Of a stretch of 31,150 bases of DNA, positions 10,255 through 19,639 are shown in pieces. The notes beneath the pieces were generated by a model, which made no database searches, had not been told where the DNA came from, and worked only from the letters and a program-made list of their open reading frames with translations. The translations under genes and the position numbers were made by a program. Where the stretch lies: positions 394,187 through 425,336 of the forward strand of contig BFEA01000658.1 of assembly GCA_003427395.1 (NCBI GenBank), given 5' to 3'. Position 1 is the first letter of the stretch; each line of letters begins with the position of its first letter. This DNA is from Chara braunii (lineage: Eukaryota > Streptophyta > Charophyceae > Charales > Characeae).

Positions 10255-10377
10255 TAAGAGCTGGCGATCGATTGCATGAGTTATATAACCAATGACAGGG
10301 CGATTGCGGGAGCTCTGCCGGAGTTCAGACGGAACTCTGGAGGCAGGGAACAGTGAGGTATGTGTGCTTCTACATGA

Positions 10378-10394
10378 ACCCTAAACCCTAAACC
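10378..10394. repeat. interstitial plant-type telomere motif
   Basis: The sequence accctaaaccctaaacc holds about 2.5 units of ccctaaa, the complement of the plant telomere repeat TTTAGGG. It is too short to be a telomere and is best read as an interstitial motif or a chance match. A telo-box in a promoter is a possible alternative, but no gene follows nearby. Confidence 0.5.
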
Positions 10395-10950
10395 TATAAA
10401 CTCAGGGGACTGCCCATGACAATACTGAAGGAGTGAATACTTTGAGTCAGGGATCCTTCAGGGCTAAACCTGGGGACAAGAAGGCAAACAATGATGCTTG
10501 GGTTAGGGAAGGGAAGCATGATTTGTCTGGGGTGTGTCTAACTGATGATTGGTAAACGCAGCGAGAACAAAAAGTGTTGAGTTGATTGTCTCGCTACGTG
10601 AATGTTTCTTTTGAGATGTGATGGACAGGGGGAGGGGTGTACTTCTGACAATATTCCTCACTTAAAGGTCACCTGACCAAGAGAGTAAGAATTGAGGGAT
10701 CATGAGAGTGTTGTCAAGCTGTGAGTGACATAACCCTTCTGGTATGATGGGTTGCATCAGCTAACCTTAACCCAATGGCTAACCCTGATCTATGTACAAA
10801 GGGAATTCAAACTAACCCAGCTTAGGATCAGCCGGATGGATTTAGGACATGAGGTGCAAGTCCCGTGTGATCCACCTATGTGATCCTAAAGGCTTCCGGA
10901 TGGTTCAAGGGTCGGGATGGGGCATCAATATCATATCTATATACATATAT
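10395..10950. other. non-coding stretch, nothing recognised
   Basis: Mixed-composition sequence with no open frame of note, no tandem repeat and no recognisable element. Confidence 0.5.
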
Positions 10951-10952
10951 TA

Positions 10953-11935
10953 GGCGATCGAGAGAAGCGAGACTCTCTGAAGCCTGCCTCATCACCATAT
11001 ATTTATACATAAACTAGACGATCGAGAGGAGCGAGGCTCTATGAAGTCTGCCTCATCGCCATATATATATACATACACTAGGCGATCGAGAGGAGCGAGG
11101 CTCTATGAAGCCTGCCTTATCTCCATATATCTATCTATATATATACTAGGCGATCGAGAGGAGCGAGGCTCTATGAAGCCTGTCTCATCGCCATATATAT
11201 ATACATAAACCTGGCGATCGAGAGGAGCAAGGCTCNNNNNNNNNNNNNNNNNNNNNNNNNNNNNNNNNNNNNNNNNNNNNNNNNNNNNNNNNNNNNNNNN
11301 NNNNNNNNNNNNNNNNNNNNNNNNNNNNNNNNNNNNNNNNNNNNNNNNNNNNNNNNNNNNNNNNNNNNNNNNNNNNNNNNNNNNNNNNNNNNNNNNNNNN
11401 NNNNNNNNNNNNNNNNNNNNNNNNNNNNNNNNNNNNNNNNNNNNNNNNNNNNNNNNNNNNNNNNNNNNNNNNNNNNNNNNNNNNNNNNNNNNNNNNNNNN
11501 NNNNNNNNNNNNNNNNNNNNNNNNNNNNNNNNNNNNNNNNNNNNNNNNNNNNNNNNNNNNNNNNNNNNNNNNNNNNNNNNNNNNNNNNNNNNNNNNNNNN
11601 NNNNNNNNNNNNNNNNNNNNNNNNNNNNNNNNNNNNNNNNNNNNNNNNNNNNNNNNNNNNNNNNNNNNNNNNNNNNNNNNNNNNNNNNNNNNNNNNNNNN
11701 NNNNNNNNNNNNNNNNNNNNNNNNNNNNNNNNNNNNNNNNNNNNNNNNNNNNNNNNNNNNNNNNNNNNNNNNNNNNNNNNNNNNNNNNNNNNNNNNNNNN
11801 NNNNNNNNNNNNNNNNNNNNNNNNNNNNNNNNNNNNNNNNNNNNNNNNNTATCCATACGTATAAACTAGGCGATCGAGAGGAGCGAGGCTCTATGAAGCC
11901 TGCCTCATCGTCATAATAACTTATACTCTTCGCGA
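10953..11935. repeat. 64-bp minisatellite containing an assembly gap
   Basis: Units beginning ggcgatcgagaggagcgagg start at 10953, 11017, 11081, 11149, 11213 and, after the gap, 11869. Intervals are 64, 64, 68 and 64 bp. Each unit has a gaggctctatgaagcctgcctc stretch that can form a small hairpin, followed by an AT-rich (atatatatac) spacer of variable length. The minus frames across 11103-11969 are mostly N and are not genes. Confidence 0.95.
11236..11849. other. 614-bp gap (N run)
   Basis: An unresolved run of N inside the 64-bp minisatellite. The assembler probably could not resolve the tandem array. About ten units would fill it if the stated gap length is correct. Confidence 0.99.
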
Positions 11936-12888
11936 CAGATACCGACAAAGTTGAATGTATCTTGATCAACCCACTGCCAGATGTCTGTTTTCATATAACT
12001 AATTCAACCCATTGCTTACTCGCTGATTCCAGTAAGAAAGGATAAGTGAGATCTTGACTCAGAGAGACTTGTCAACCTTGAGATTCTAAATTGATCTTTA
12101 TCATATGATTTTCTTTTCTGAATTGAATGAATGGTATTGCTTGAGGCCATTATGTACATGGGGCTCATCATTAACTTTTAAGATGGAAGAAACATAGTAG
12201 AACCATTGGGACAAACAGGCTGGGAAAGAAAGTTCATTACCTAGACCAATCAGGGGAGCGAATTGATTGTGAGGGTAGAAGTTAGGCAGTAGGTCGACGG
12301 TGAGCACTAAACACTGGGTCACAAGGTTAGAGGAGATCTTCTAGATCCCAACGTCGAAGAAAAGACGTTAAGATTCTTTCGGACTGTGTTGTGTCTACAG
12401 GGTTCAGCGCTCTTGGAGAGGACTATGGAAGAAGTCTGTAAGAAACTGCAAATTATGTTATCTCTGGATAACAGGTCGGTAGAACTCCGACTCAACTTCC
12501 ACCATGGCTTGACACCCACACCTAAGACAAGACCTAAGAAGGGAACAAATAAATCTTCCCCCTATATCTATGCCTAAATTGTCCAAATCACACTCAGGAG
12601 TCTTCGAAAATGTGTGGGGCTGGGGTAAAAGGAGTCAGGGTTAGGAAGGAATGTTCTTTTCAAGGGTTTGGGGTGTGAGTGGCATGCTATGAATGGATTA
12701 AAGGTTGACGCTTGTAGCGCATTTTGTGTTTGCATCTGTATGCGTGTATGTGATGTCTTGCATCTGCACAGGTGTTAGACGCTTGTGTTGTCTTCTGAAT
12801 TTGAGATCATCTGGGATATTCGAACAACAGGACACAACAATTGTGAAAGTGAGGTCAACCGCTCATTCAGCTCCCCTGATTTTATATA
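11936..12888. other. non-coding stretch, no gene recognised
   Basis: Short frames exist (12101-12322 minus, 12319-12519 minus, 12386-12577 plus) but overlap on opposite strands and lack motifs. The plus frame has a moderately protein-like section (MEEVCKKLQIMLSLDNRSVE). It could be a relic of a mobile element, but I cannot assign it. Confidence 0.4.
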
Positions 12889-12893
12889 CATAC

Positions 12894-12928
<35 letters not shown>

Positions 12929-12929
12929 T
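12889..12929. repeat. (TA)n microsatellite
   Basis: tacatatatatacatatatatatatat, an AT dinucleotide run with ac interruptions. Confidence 0.95.
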
Positions 12930-13029
12930 GTGAAAGAGACCGTAGTTGGTCGAGGCTCAGAAAGTCATTTGTCTATGTTTCTGTTCGAAAAAAAGAGGGA
13001 TTACAAAGTGCTCGACTCTGGCTTCTCAT

Positions 13030-14271
13030 AAGATCAACAGAAGAAACATAGAGTCATTGTCATAGTTAGCTAAGCGTGGAAGACTGTCTGAGAAGTCGAC
13101 CTGATTAGATAGTCAGTCCGGAGAGTTAGCACCTCGGGGCTCGACATACGGGTCAGTTTTAAGGCGTTCTACCGCGTGTATGCCTATGCTACGACGATCG
13201 AGAAAACGCCCTCGGTTGGCCTACCTCTGCGATTGCAAGTAAAAACCTTCATATGTGGGTCAGTAGCTCAGCAGGGATACGCCCACCTAAGGGATGGTGA
13301 CAGTTCCCGCAGGTGGAGGTAATGTTGTACCTCGTGGGACCCTAACCTGTCGTAGGGAGTCGCGAGAGGTATAGCACGCGCGCACGGTCGGAGTTGGTAT
13401 TTCGTAAAGTGATAAAGAAACTCCTGCGTGACACGACTGTGAGGTCCAACACACAAAACTACTCTGCGTCTGGGTGTGGGACCGACGCGCGCGACAGCGA
13501 CCTTCACCTCTAACTTATGTAGGCTGAAACTGGTGCACCGCCCAGCCTCTAGGCCTCCCCAAGTGCCTCTAGGTAGACCGAGGTACCCCCAAGGCCAAAT
13601 TTCGGGTTTAGGCCTCCTTGGAGGTACCTGGGCCTCATCTTGGCCAGGTACATGCAGTCCGAGAGGCAAGTAGCACTTCGGACTACCCCTTGGCCTACCC
13701 CGGCCTATTTTCTCTTCAAAAAGAGTTGCCTTTTGGGGTACCCCTACCCGAAATGCAGCCTTTACTGAAAATTTAGGGCCTAAGGGCCCGTTTCTTGTCT
13801 TTTTCCTGGTCTAGGCCTCTTTTGGGTAGGCCGTTGCATTTTTTCAAGTGGCGGCACAATCTCACCCTTGGATTTGGCTGAGATCCATGACCCTCATTAT
13901 TTCGAGCTACTCCCAAGCTCCCCTTGGCTCAAATTTGAGTCCTTAACTTCAATTTTCAATTTTTTGGTGTATCTAGTCCAAGCCTTGGGCCAAATACCCA
14001 GTTTTGTCATTTTTCTCTCTTTGTTTTTCCCTCCATTTTGATGCCTCCTCATTCCGGAGCTAGCCGTTTTGTGTCATCCCACAAAAAATGGCTAAATCCT
14101 AGTTGTTTCAAAACACAAAGGGTCCAATGCACAAAATTGTTCTATTTGAGTGTAATTTCTTTCTTGTTGGTTTTTTTTCTTATTTATTATTGGGTAGTTC
14201 CCATTATTTGGAACTTGTTGTTTACCTTAAATACAACATCTACGAATTTACTACACATTCAGTTACAACCG
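13030..14271. other. non-coding stretch with many aggcct motifs
   Basis: 13500-13850 is rich in aggcct/ggtaccc motifs in a degenerate pattern. 13860-14040 is pyrimidine-rich. A box A-like tagctcagcagg lies at about 13264-13275 but has no convincing box B partner. No credible gene. The frame 13268-13669 (minus) reads through the degenerate repeats. Confidence 0.45.
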
Positions 14272-14379
14272 AATGTGTTTTATCTACATTCTCGTTTATT
14301 AGAAAGAGTTGTCAAAATGTTAGACCAAGCTGGTGCAGGTAGTCTGACTGCTTTACCTGTTATCGAAACACAAGCTGGA
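14272..14379 (+). pseudogene. fragment of ATP synthase F1 alpha subunit (organellar type)
   Basis: The plus-strand frame ends with 36 residues that start [16 protein letters not shown] and end [16 protein letters not shown], followed at once by a stop (taa). This matches the highly conserved alpha-subunit segment after the catalytic P-loop region. The '[16 protein letters not shown]' part is closer to the mitochondrial (atp1) form than to typical plastid atpA as I know them. Codons are AT-rich, unlike neighbouring GC-richer DNA. A full subunit has about 500 residues, so this is a tiny piece. Sequence on either side does not continue the protein. The best reading is an organelle DNA insertion in nuclear DNA (NUMT or NUPT) that is not functional. 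A contaminating or misjoined organelle read is an alternative. Confidence 0.75.
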
Positions 14380-14622
14380 TAACCGCCTGAAGTTGTTTAA
14401 CATATAGTCTTTGAGGATCCTACGCAGACATATGTTGGTTTCCTGCGGATTATGCCCATTACATTTCAGTAAGGTGAACTCGTACATGTATCGAATTTGA
14501 CACACAAAACAAAGGGCCGAAGGCCAGAGCACGTTCAGATCAAATCTCAGATCCATGGCCCAAAAGAAAACCGGCCAACTCACATCAGCATTTTTTCTTA
14601 TTTTTGTTGCTTTAATTCAGAT

Positions 14623-14661
14623 ATTGCAGAGATAATGCCCCAAGGGCCATATCTCTGCAAT
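14623..14661. repeat. 11-bp-stem hairpin
   Basis: attgcagagat at 14623-14633 and atctctgcaat at 14651-14661 are exact reverse complements with a 17-nt loop. A second, smaller hairpin (cctccta/taggagg) follows at 14671-14689. They may be the centre of a decayed inverted-repeat element. Confidence 0.65.
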
Positions 14662-14689
14662 CCGGACTGCCCTCCTAGGATCTAGGAGG

Positions 14690-15739
14690 GATGAGGTCAT
14701 CATTGAGACATGCTAGTCCCTACTGCTGCAGTCCCAACCTGGCGGCACATTTTCCTCCACTTATTCCTCCTCCTTTGTCTCGTTCTCCCTCTTTTTCTCC
14801 CATTTTTCTCTCATTTCTGATGGGGCAAGTGTCCAACAACTATTTTTCTTCTTTCTAGCTGTTGGGCCCCATCCAAGTTCTGATTTTGCAGCCGGCATGT
14901 GGCCGTTGTACCTCGGACTGCAGTAGCAGCACCCCCATGGTCCTAGGGGGCTCCGTTTGGCTGCAGCCGCTTCCAGTTCGAGGCCCCCTTGCTCCGATTT
15001 TCTCCGGCTAACCATTTCCTCATGTGGGGCCTTCGAAACTTTGTCTTTCTTGGCCTGGCTGGTCCGAAATAACCCGGACTGCTGGCCGGGCCCCCTCACT
15101 GCCGCTACTCCTTCTTCTCTTTCCCCTTGGCACCTCCTGCCGGAGCTTGCCGCGGTGGTATTTAATATTTTCGTCCGGGCCCCCGGCCTGGACGGCGCTG
15201 CCCCCCTCGATATTATTCTACTTTTATTGTCATTATACCTGATCCAAGCTCCCCTGGGGTCATCCCAGATACCCTCCGTCTTTTCCGAGTCAAGCCCGCT
15301 TCTTCCATTTTGTCGACAATTCCTGTCGACGTCCGACTTCTCCCCATCCTCCTATTACTCTTGGTTCATACCGTTCTTCCGGCGTCATCCGGGGTGACGA
15401 CCCGTTTTTCGTTGCGTCATCGGAACCACATCCACCCCGAAGGGACCCTCCCGCAAACCGCCGTCCCCGAAACCAATGGCTCGCCCGGCCCAGAGAAACC
15501 AATGGCTCGCCCGAAACCAATGGCTCGTGACCAAAGGCGATCCGCCCTCTCTGCCAAATTGCACTTGAGCCCCTGAAGAACCCTGCCACAGGAGATCTCA
15601 GTTCTGACGTGGGACTCCACTTTCCCCAAAAATCCTTGGCACACCCCTTCTCGCACTTCCAGGCCCACATGCTACTCCGATCAGGAAGTCGCGCCTGGCG
15701 TGAGGTTGGGCGTCACAGGACAGCTTCAGCTGAATTTCC
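14690..15739. other. non-coding stretch, pyrimidine-rich, no gene recognised
   Basis: A CT-rich plus strand (ctcctcctttgtctcgttct) runs into GC-rich sequence. The plus frame 14957-15397 and the minus frame 15290-15670 both lack domains. Three close copies of aaccaatggctcgcccg sit at about 15473-15530. The composition recalls an untranslated leader or LTR-like DNA, but no paired repeat or primer-binding site is visible. Confidence 0.4.
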
Positions 15740-16492
15740 NGTTATTGTCTGATTATGTTAGTAATTCTGGGCCGTCTAGCCAGGCCCTTTCCATCTAAAA
15801 GGTTCAACGCCTCCACCAGAGGGCCTAGAGTACCGCCCTGGGTCCTATGTCAAACATATTGCTGGTGAAAGCGCTNGCCTGTGGTGGGTGCCAGGATCCG
15901 CGGAGCAGTGCCCTCCACTCTCATGGCCATTGTTCTTCTATACCAAGTTGTCGCCATATTCGGTCCCACCAGTGCCACGTCCATACCGACCCTGGGCACT
16001 GTAGCATGACATGTTCTATTGTTTTGGGGATCTTGCGAGCAGGGAAGCTTGAGCTAGAGTTTGCTCCATGGGAGGGCCCGACCTTACTGTTCCAAATGTG
16101 TTCTGTCAATCAACCAGTCATCTGTGGCCAGGCAGTGGTGAAATATTTGCCACTGAAATTACACGATTTTGGCTGGGCCAGTTTTAATTCCAGCGAACCA
16201 CTTGATTGGCCAGTGTTCCTCTGCCCGCGTTTAGGTGTTTCNTCAAGGGATTCGCTTTGAGTTGTTTTTTGTTGATTGGACAAACATAGAGGCTTCATTC
16301 CATCTGAGACCAACTTCGGAATTCCCAGACCTCTTTTCTCCTGCGAATAACAGTTTGCTGGATCTTGTTTGGTATGGAAGTGGGTGAGGGTGTGTGGGTT
16401 GTTGAATGGCCTGTACAGGAAGATCTGCTAGGCCTTCTTACTTGGCAGCCCTGCAAGGACTGAAGAGGCATGCTTTCCTTCTCATCTTCCAC
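15740..16492 (-). pseudogene. LINE retrotransposon C-terminal region, copy A (decayed)
   Basis: On the minus strand the frame at 16109-15921 contains KTIEHVMLQCPGSVWTWHWW and then DRIW. It corresponds to copies B and C in this window and to the H-x4-C part of the reverse-transcriptase zinc-binding domain (zf-RVT) of plant LINE-type non-LTR elements. Downstream on the same strand, ALWWRR and ERAWLDGPE match copy B (ALWVRRCTYE, ARLDGPE). Upstream, KHLNAGRG corresponds to RHLNVGRE in copy B. Several frameshifts and stops break the frame. Single Ns at 15740, 15876 and 16242 suggest consensus ambiguity between repeat copies. Non-functional. Confidence 0.75.
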
Positions 16493-16740
16493 AGGTTACT
16501 TGCGTCTCTGGCTCCCCCAGGGCAATCAATGNTGTAGTAGGCTAGTAGCTTCCCTGTTCCTTTTCATGATTGCTCCTTCTGTGATGTTCAAGAGCTCATA
16601 CCACTCTACAAACTGGTGACAAGTCTGGCTTAAAATGAGGAGCGGTTAAACCACCAGTACCTCGCCCAGCCATAAAAAAAAAGTCGCAGCCATTAACGCA
16701 CTGCGACTTTTGGGGGTCGGGTAAGCAAACACCTGGTCGC
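16493..16740. other. non-coding stretch between LINE copy A and the poly(A)/adapter region
   Basis: No gene is recognised. It contains one isolated N (16532) and the hairpin at 16679-16711. Confidence 0.4.
16679..16711. repeat. 11-bp perfect stem-loop flanked by A and T runs
   Basis: aaaagtcgcag at 16679-16689 pairs exactly with ctgcgactttt at 16701-16711 around an 11-nt loop, preceded by seven further A. It has the look of a bacterial intrinsic terminator, but there is no bacterial gene beside it. It may be a chance hairpin, or a sign that the surrounding misassembled segment includes foreign DNA. Confidence 0.55.
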
Positions 16741-16751
16741 TATATACTAAT

Positions 16752-16774
16752 CATCATCATCATCATCATCATAT
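16752..16774. repeat. (CAT)n microsatellite
   Basis: Seven tcatca-type units. It lies directly beside one copy of the stem-loop motif. Confidence 0.9.
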
Positions 16775-16800
16775 GAGGGACGCTGAGCCCGGTTCTCAGC
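16773..16800 (-). other. 7-nt-loop stem-loop motif, copy D
   Basis: On the minus strand: gctgag, loop aaccggg, ctcagc, then gtccctcatat. The six-base-pair stem is fully paired. Same motif as copies A, B and C on the plus strand, but with a different, compensated stem. Confidence 0.6.
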
Positions 16801-16887
16801 ATGTTCGGTTCTGTCACTCCGGGTAGACTGTGAGGACCCCGGCCTCAAGCTTCTTGTTGATAATGTCAGCCTTGGGCACTGGGCCCG

Positions 16888-16891
<4 letters not shown>

Positions 16892-16952
<61 letters not shown>

Positions 16953-16981
16953 AAAAATTTTTTTTTTTTTTTTTTTTTTTT
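16892..16981. other. poly(A)-poly(T) junction, probable assembly artefact
   Basis: About 60 A, one C, five A and 24 T in a row, 24 bp before a sequencing adapter. An A run butted against a T run suggests that two unrelated homopolymer ends were merged during gap closing. The Lys- and Phe-rich frames here are artefacts. On the minus strand, the sequence before the T-run complement reads KADIINKKLEAGVLTVYPE and then a stop, which is protein-like but unidentified. Confidence 0.8.
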
Positions 16982-17005
16982 AAGAACATCTTTGAAGGGG
17001 AATAG

Positions 17006-17043
17006 CTGTCTCTTATACACATCTAGATGTGTATAAGAGACAG
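17006..17043. other. Nextera mate-pair junction adapter (artificial sequence)
   Basis: 17006-17024 is ctgtctcttatacacatct, the reverse complement of the Tn5 mosaic end, and 17025-17043 is agatgtgtataagagacag, the mosaic end itself. The two 19-mers back to back are exactly the circularisation junction used in Nextera mate-pair libraries. This is laboratory sequence left in the assembly. DNA on the two sides came from ends of a circularised fragment and need not be adjacent in the genome. Confidence 0.98.
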
Positions 17044-17099
17044 CCTCTATTCTCCCTGTTTGGTAGATGGCTCCGTTCCATTGGTGGGGAGCTGCACCT

Positions 17100-17130
17100 G
17101 CTGGAAAACGGGTCCAGCGTCCCTTAACAT
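17100..17130 (+). other. 7-nt-loop stem-loop motif, copy A
   Basis: gctgga (17100-17105), loop aaacggg, tccagc (17113-17118), then gtcccttaacat. Stem fully paired. It is preceded by ggtggggagctgcacct, which is also present before copy C. Confidence 0.6.
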
Positions 17131-17163
17131 CATAAATACTTGAGCTGACAAGGAACACCGCGT

Positions 17164-17193
17164 GCTGGGAACCGNGCCCAGCGTCCCCTTTGA
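17164..17193 (+). other. 7-nt-loop stem-loop motif, copy B
   Basis: gctggg (17164-17169), loop aaccgng (with one N), cccagc (17177-17182), then gtcccctttgat. Stem fully paired. Confidence 0.6.
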
Positions 17194-17379
17194 TCAGATA
17201 TAAGTCTAGATAAAACCAGTGTCTCCCGTGCCTCTGCACTCTGGACAGCCAACAGCCATGCATGCCCCCGCCAGAAACCAGGAAGATAAAGGGGATTTGT
17301 CACCTGTGCCTNTTCACCCTGAACGGGCGCCTGATATACGTGACTATCTAGCACTTCCAGCTTCCCCATCCTCTGATAT

Positions 17380-18660
17380 TTTCCAAACTGAGAATCCTGG
17401 TCAGCGATCTTTGTGGACANAAAATTGTATCTCACAACCTGAGTCGTTTCCTAACATTCCAACCCATTATTTCCAGAAGCCGATATGGAACATAACCAGA
17501 AAAGAGGTAGTGTATAATCTCAGACACCATCCTGCGCGTACCAAGAGATTGGAACCAGTGGCATACCCAGGGGGGGAAAGGGATCTGGGAAACTTGAAGG
17601 TGGACTAATTGGAATACTGGAGTCAATAGTACTCCAGTCATTAAAAGTGAGACGATAATTCCATGACTCTTTCCCTGACCCATCTTCCTGCCTCCTTTTC
17701 CATTCCACCCTTCCCATCTTCCCTCCTTGTTCCCCTCCAAGCCAGTCTTGATTGAATATTTGAATGTGCTGTTTGATGTCTTTTTCCAGAGAAAAGAATT
17801 TAAGCTTTTCCTTCACTTTTTCCCATCTAACTGTGATTTCAATCTGCATTTGCTTTTTAATAGTGTCTGTATATTCAGGACCATCAAGCCGAGCACCTTC
17901 TATCTCATAGGTACACCTACGAACCCATAGTGCCCAGATCACCGCTCTTCTAGAGATCTTAAATAAATTCAGAGTAAGGTATCCTCCAGCGACGGATTCC
18001 AATCTTCAAGTAATAAAGCTTTCCAGTTCCATGGCCAAGGGAGGGATGTTCCGATATGACTCCAGATTCTATCCCACCATCGCCATAACCACACCGAACC
18101 CGGGCATTGCAGGAATATGTGTTCTATAGTTTCTGGGATAAGTTTGGAGGGGAAGGCAGATCTACAAAACTTGCACNAGGGGAATGTTTTTCCTTTCTGT
18201 TCTAGTGAAGTCCTATCTATAAGCCAAACTTGCACCAGGGGAATGCTTTTCCTTTCTGTTCTAGTGAAGTCCTATCTATAAGCCAGTCATTAGTAGGTAA
18301 ACATCTACGAGTTATTCGCCATTGGAGAGATGCGATTTTGGCCGGTTTTGTTTTAGACAGCTGAAACCATTTGACCGAGCGCAGTTCTTCCCTTCCTACA
18401 TTTAGGTGTCTCATCCACCGATTCTGAACGCATTCCTTAAGGCCAACCTTAGGTCTCAACATCCTATAAACAGATTTAACCGAAAGAGTGTGAACCATCT
18501 TGGTATGGGCTGGTCCTGAAGGTTTGTGTGTAGACAAAGACCAGCAGATTGGATTTAGGGGAAGATGCGAGAAGGGGGTGTCTGATTTATAAGCCAGTAA
18601 TTTTCCTTCTACCGAAATCTGATAAGAACAAAAAACAAAACAAATTAGAAAGCCCAAATC
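17380..18660 (-). pseudogene. LINE retrotransposon C-terminal region with zf-RVT domain, copy B
   Basis: On the minus strand, from about 18657, the frame reads VEGKLLAYKSD, HTLSVKSVYRML (the conserved F/L-x-V-KSxY start of the region), KPAKIASLQWRITRRCLPTN, then the zinc-binding pattern C-K-F-C followed by ETIEHIFLQCPGSVW, giving C-x2-C...H-x4-C. Further on come DRIWSHIG, WALWVRRCTYEIEG and DGPEYTDTIK. This is the C-terminal part of a plant-type LINE polyprotein, downstream of reverse transcriptase. The frame is broken by a 59-bp tandem duplication (18167-18284) and later stops. The start of the copy is interrupted by a GA/TC repeat insertion at 18684. No endonuclease or catalytic RT motif is present. 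Non-functional. The stretch 17044-17380 is related LINE-neighbourhood sequence carrying the stem-loop motifs. Confidence 0.85.
18167..18284. repeat. 59-bp tandem duplication inside LINE copy B
   Basis: 18167-18225 and 18226-18284 are nearly identical. The few differences include the N at 18177, which faces a c in the second copy. 59 is not divisible by three, so the duplication shifts the LINE frame. With the N at a variable site, an assembly overlap error is as likely as a real duplication. Confidence 0.9.
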
Positions 18661-18681
18661 TCTCCGCGCACACAGGAGGAT

Positions 18682-18683
<2 letters not shown>

Positions 18684-18742
<59 letters not shown>

Positions 18743-18847
18743 ATGGCGGCTTTGCCATGGGGCCCTGTGCAGTTCGGCGGCTCTTCGCCATGGGGCCCTG
18801 TGCAGGACTTCGCCAATGAATCGCCATGGGGCCCTGTGCAGTTCGGC

Positions 18848-18901
<54 letters not shown>
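18684..18901. repeat. (GA)n - minisatellite - (TC)n composite insertion
   Basis: (GA)n at 18684-18740 and (TC)n at 18850-18901 are reverse complements flanking about 110 bp. Inside are three copies of gccatggggccctgtgcag at 18754, 18787 and 18823. The whole can fold back on itself through the purine/pyrimidine arms. It interrupts sequence continuous with LINE copy B. Frames through it (Arg-Glu, Leu-Ser runs) are artefacts. Confidence 0.9.
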
Positions 18902-18903
<2 letters not shown>

Positions 18904-19079
18904 CTTTTTATTTTTTAACTTCACCTATCGTTAGCCCGAGGCTCGGCAAGGTTTGGGATACCATCAGTTGAGCCACGGGCCCTCACAACCAGCTGAGACA
19001 TGAGGATTAATTAACTACCAGCGAGTGTTTTCAGAAACAAGTGCTGGTGGCAGTGGTGGGTATGTATTTAGCATGGTAA

Positions 19080-19210
19080 CCGCGGACCCGAACACCGGAC
19101 ACTTCCGGACTGTCTTCCAGACTAGTGCCTGGACAGGTCCAGACTGCCCGGTGATCTGGGCACCACCTGACACCCGGACATCACCGGACCCGGACAGTCC
19201 GGACCGGTGC
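19080..19210. repeat. ccggac-rich degenerate repeats
   Basis: At least eight ccggac/cccggac motifs at irregular spacing. The plus frame 19025-19345 across it has no domain. Confidence 0.5.
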
Positions 19211-19356
19211 CAGAGGGTACAAAATGTCCCGACCCCAGTTCAGTCGCCAGTTATTCCGTCGACGGCTCCCGACATTCAATCCCGTCGGTGGATCCTGACA
19301 CTCAGTCCCGCCGGCGGTTCCGCTGGTACCGCAATTTTTGCCTAGTCCCCCACGGT

Positions 19357-19535
19357 CCCCGTCACTAGTCCCGTGCTGGTACCACACTTCTGTCTGGTCC
19401 CACGTGGTCCCCGACACTTTGTTCCGCCGGCACCACGTCTTCTCTTCGTCTTGCGTGGTCCTAGACACTTCGTTCCGTCAGCACCACATCGTCCCGCGGT
19501 CCCACGTGGTCCCGGGTGCTTTGTCTCATCGGCAC
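19357..19535. repeat. 51-bp minisatellite, about 3.5 units
   Basis: The pattern cgtggtccy...cacttYgttccg...ggcacca recurs with a period near 51 bp (about 19402, 19452, 19504). As 51 is divisible by three, the minus frame 19342-19611 shows an in-frame 17-residue repeat (GADGTKCLGPRKTK-like). It resembles no family I know and is most likely repeat read-through. Confidence 0.75.
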
Positions 19536-19639
19536 CATTCTTCCTCTTGATGTTCCTGACGTCTCTCCGGCTCACGGCGGTCTCCTTCCCTTGTTCCCTT
19601 TGCGTCTGCACACCGCTCTTTTTCCGACGCTGGTCCTAG

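Noticed and set aside
10378-10394. Chromosome end
   Set aside because: Only about 2.5 telomere units in the middle of ordinary sequence.
11103-11969. 288-residue minus frame
   Set aside because: Over two thirds is N gap, and the rest is the 64-bp minisatellite.
13264-13330. tRNA gene candidate from box A tagctcagcagg
   Set aside because: No box B at suitable distance and no cloverleaf by eye.
16752-16774. Run of cat codons suggesting a His tag or vector
   Set aside because: A plain (CAT)n microsatellite. No vector sequence or start/linker context is seen, although adapter contamination exists nearby.
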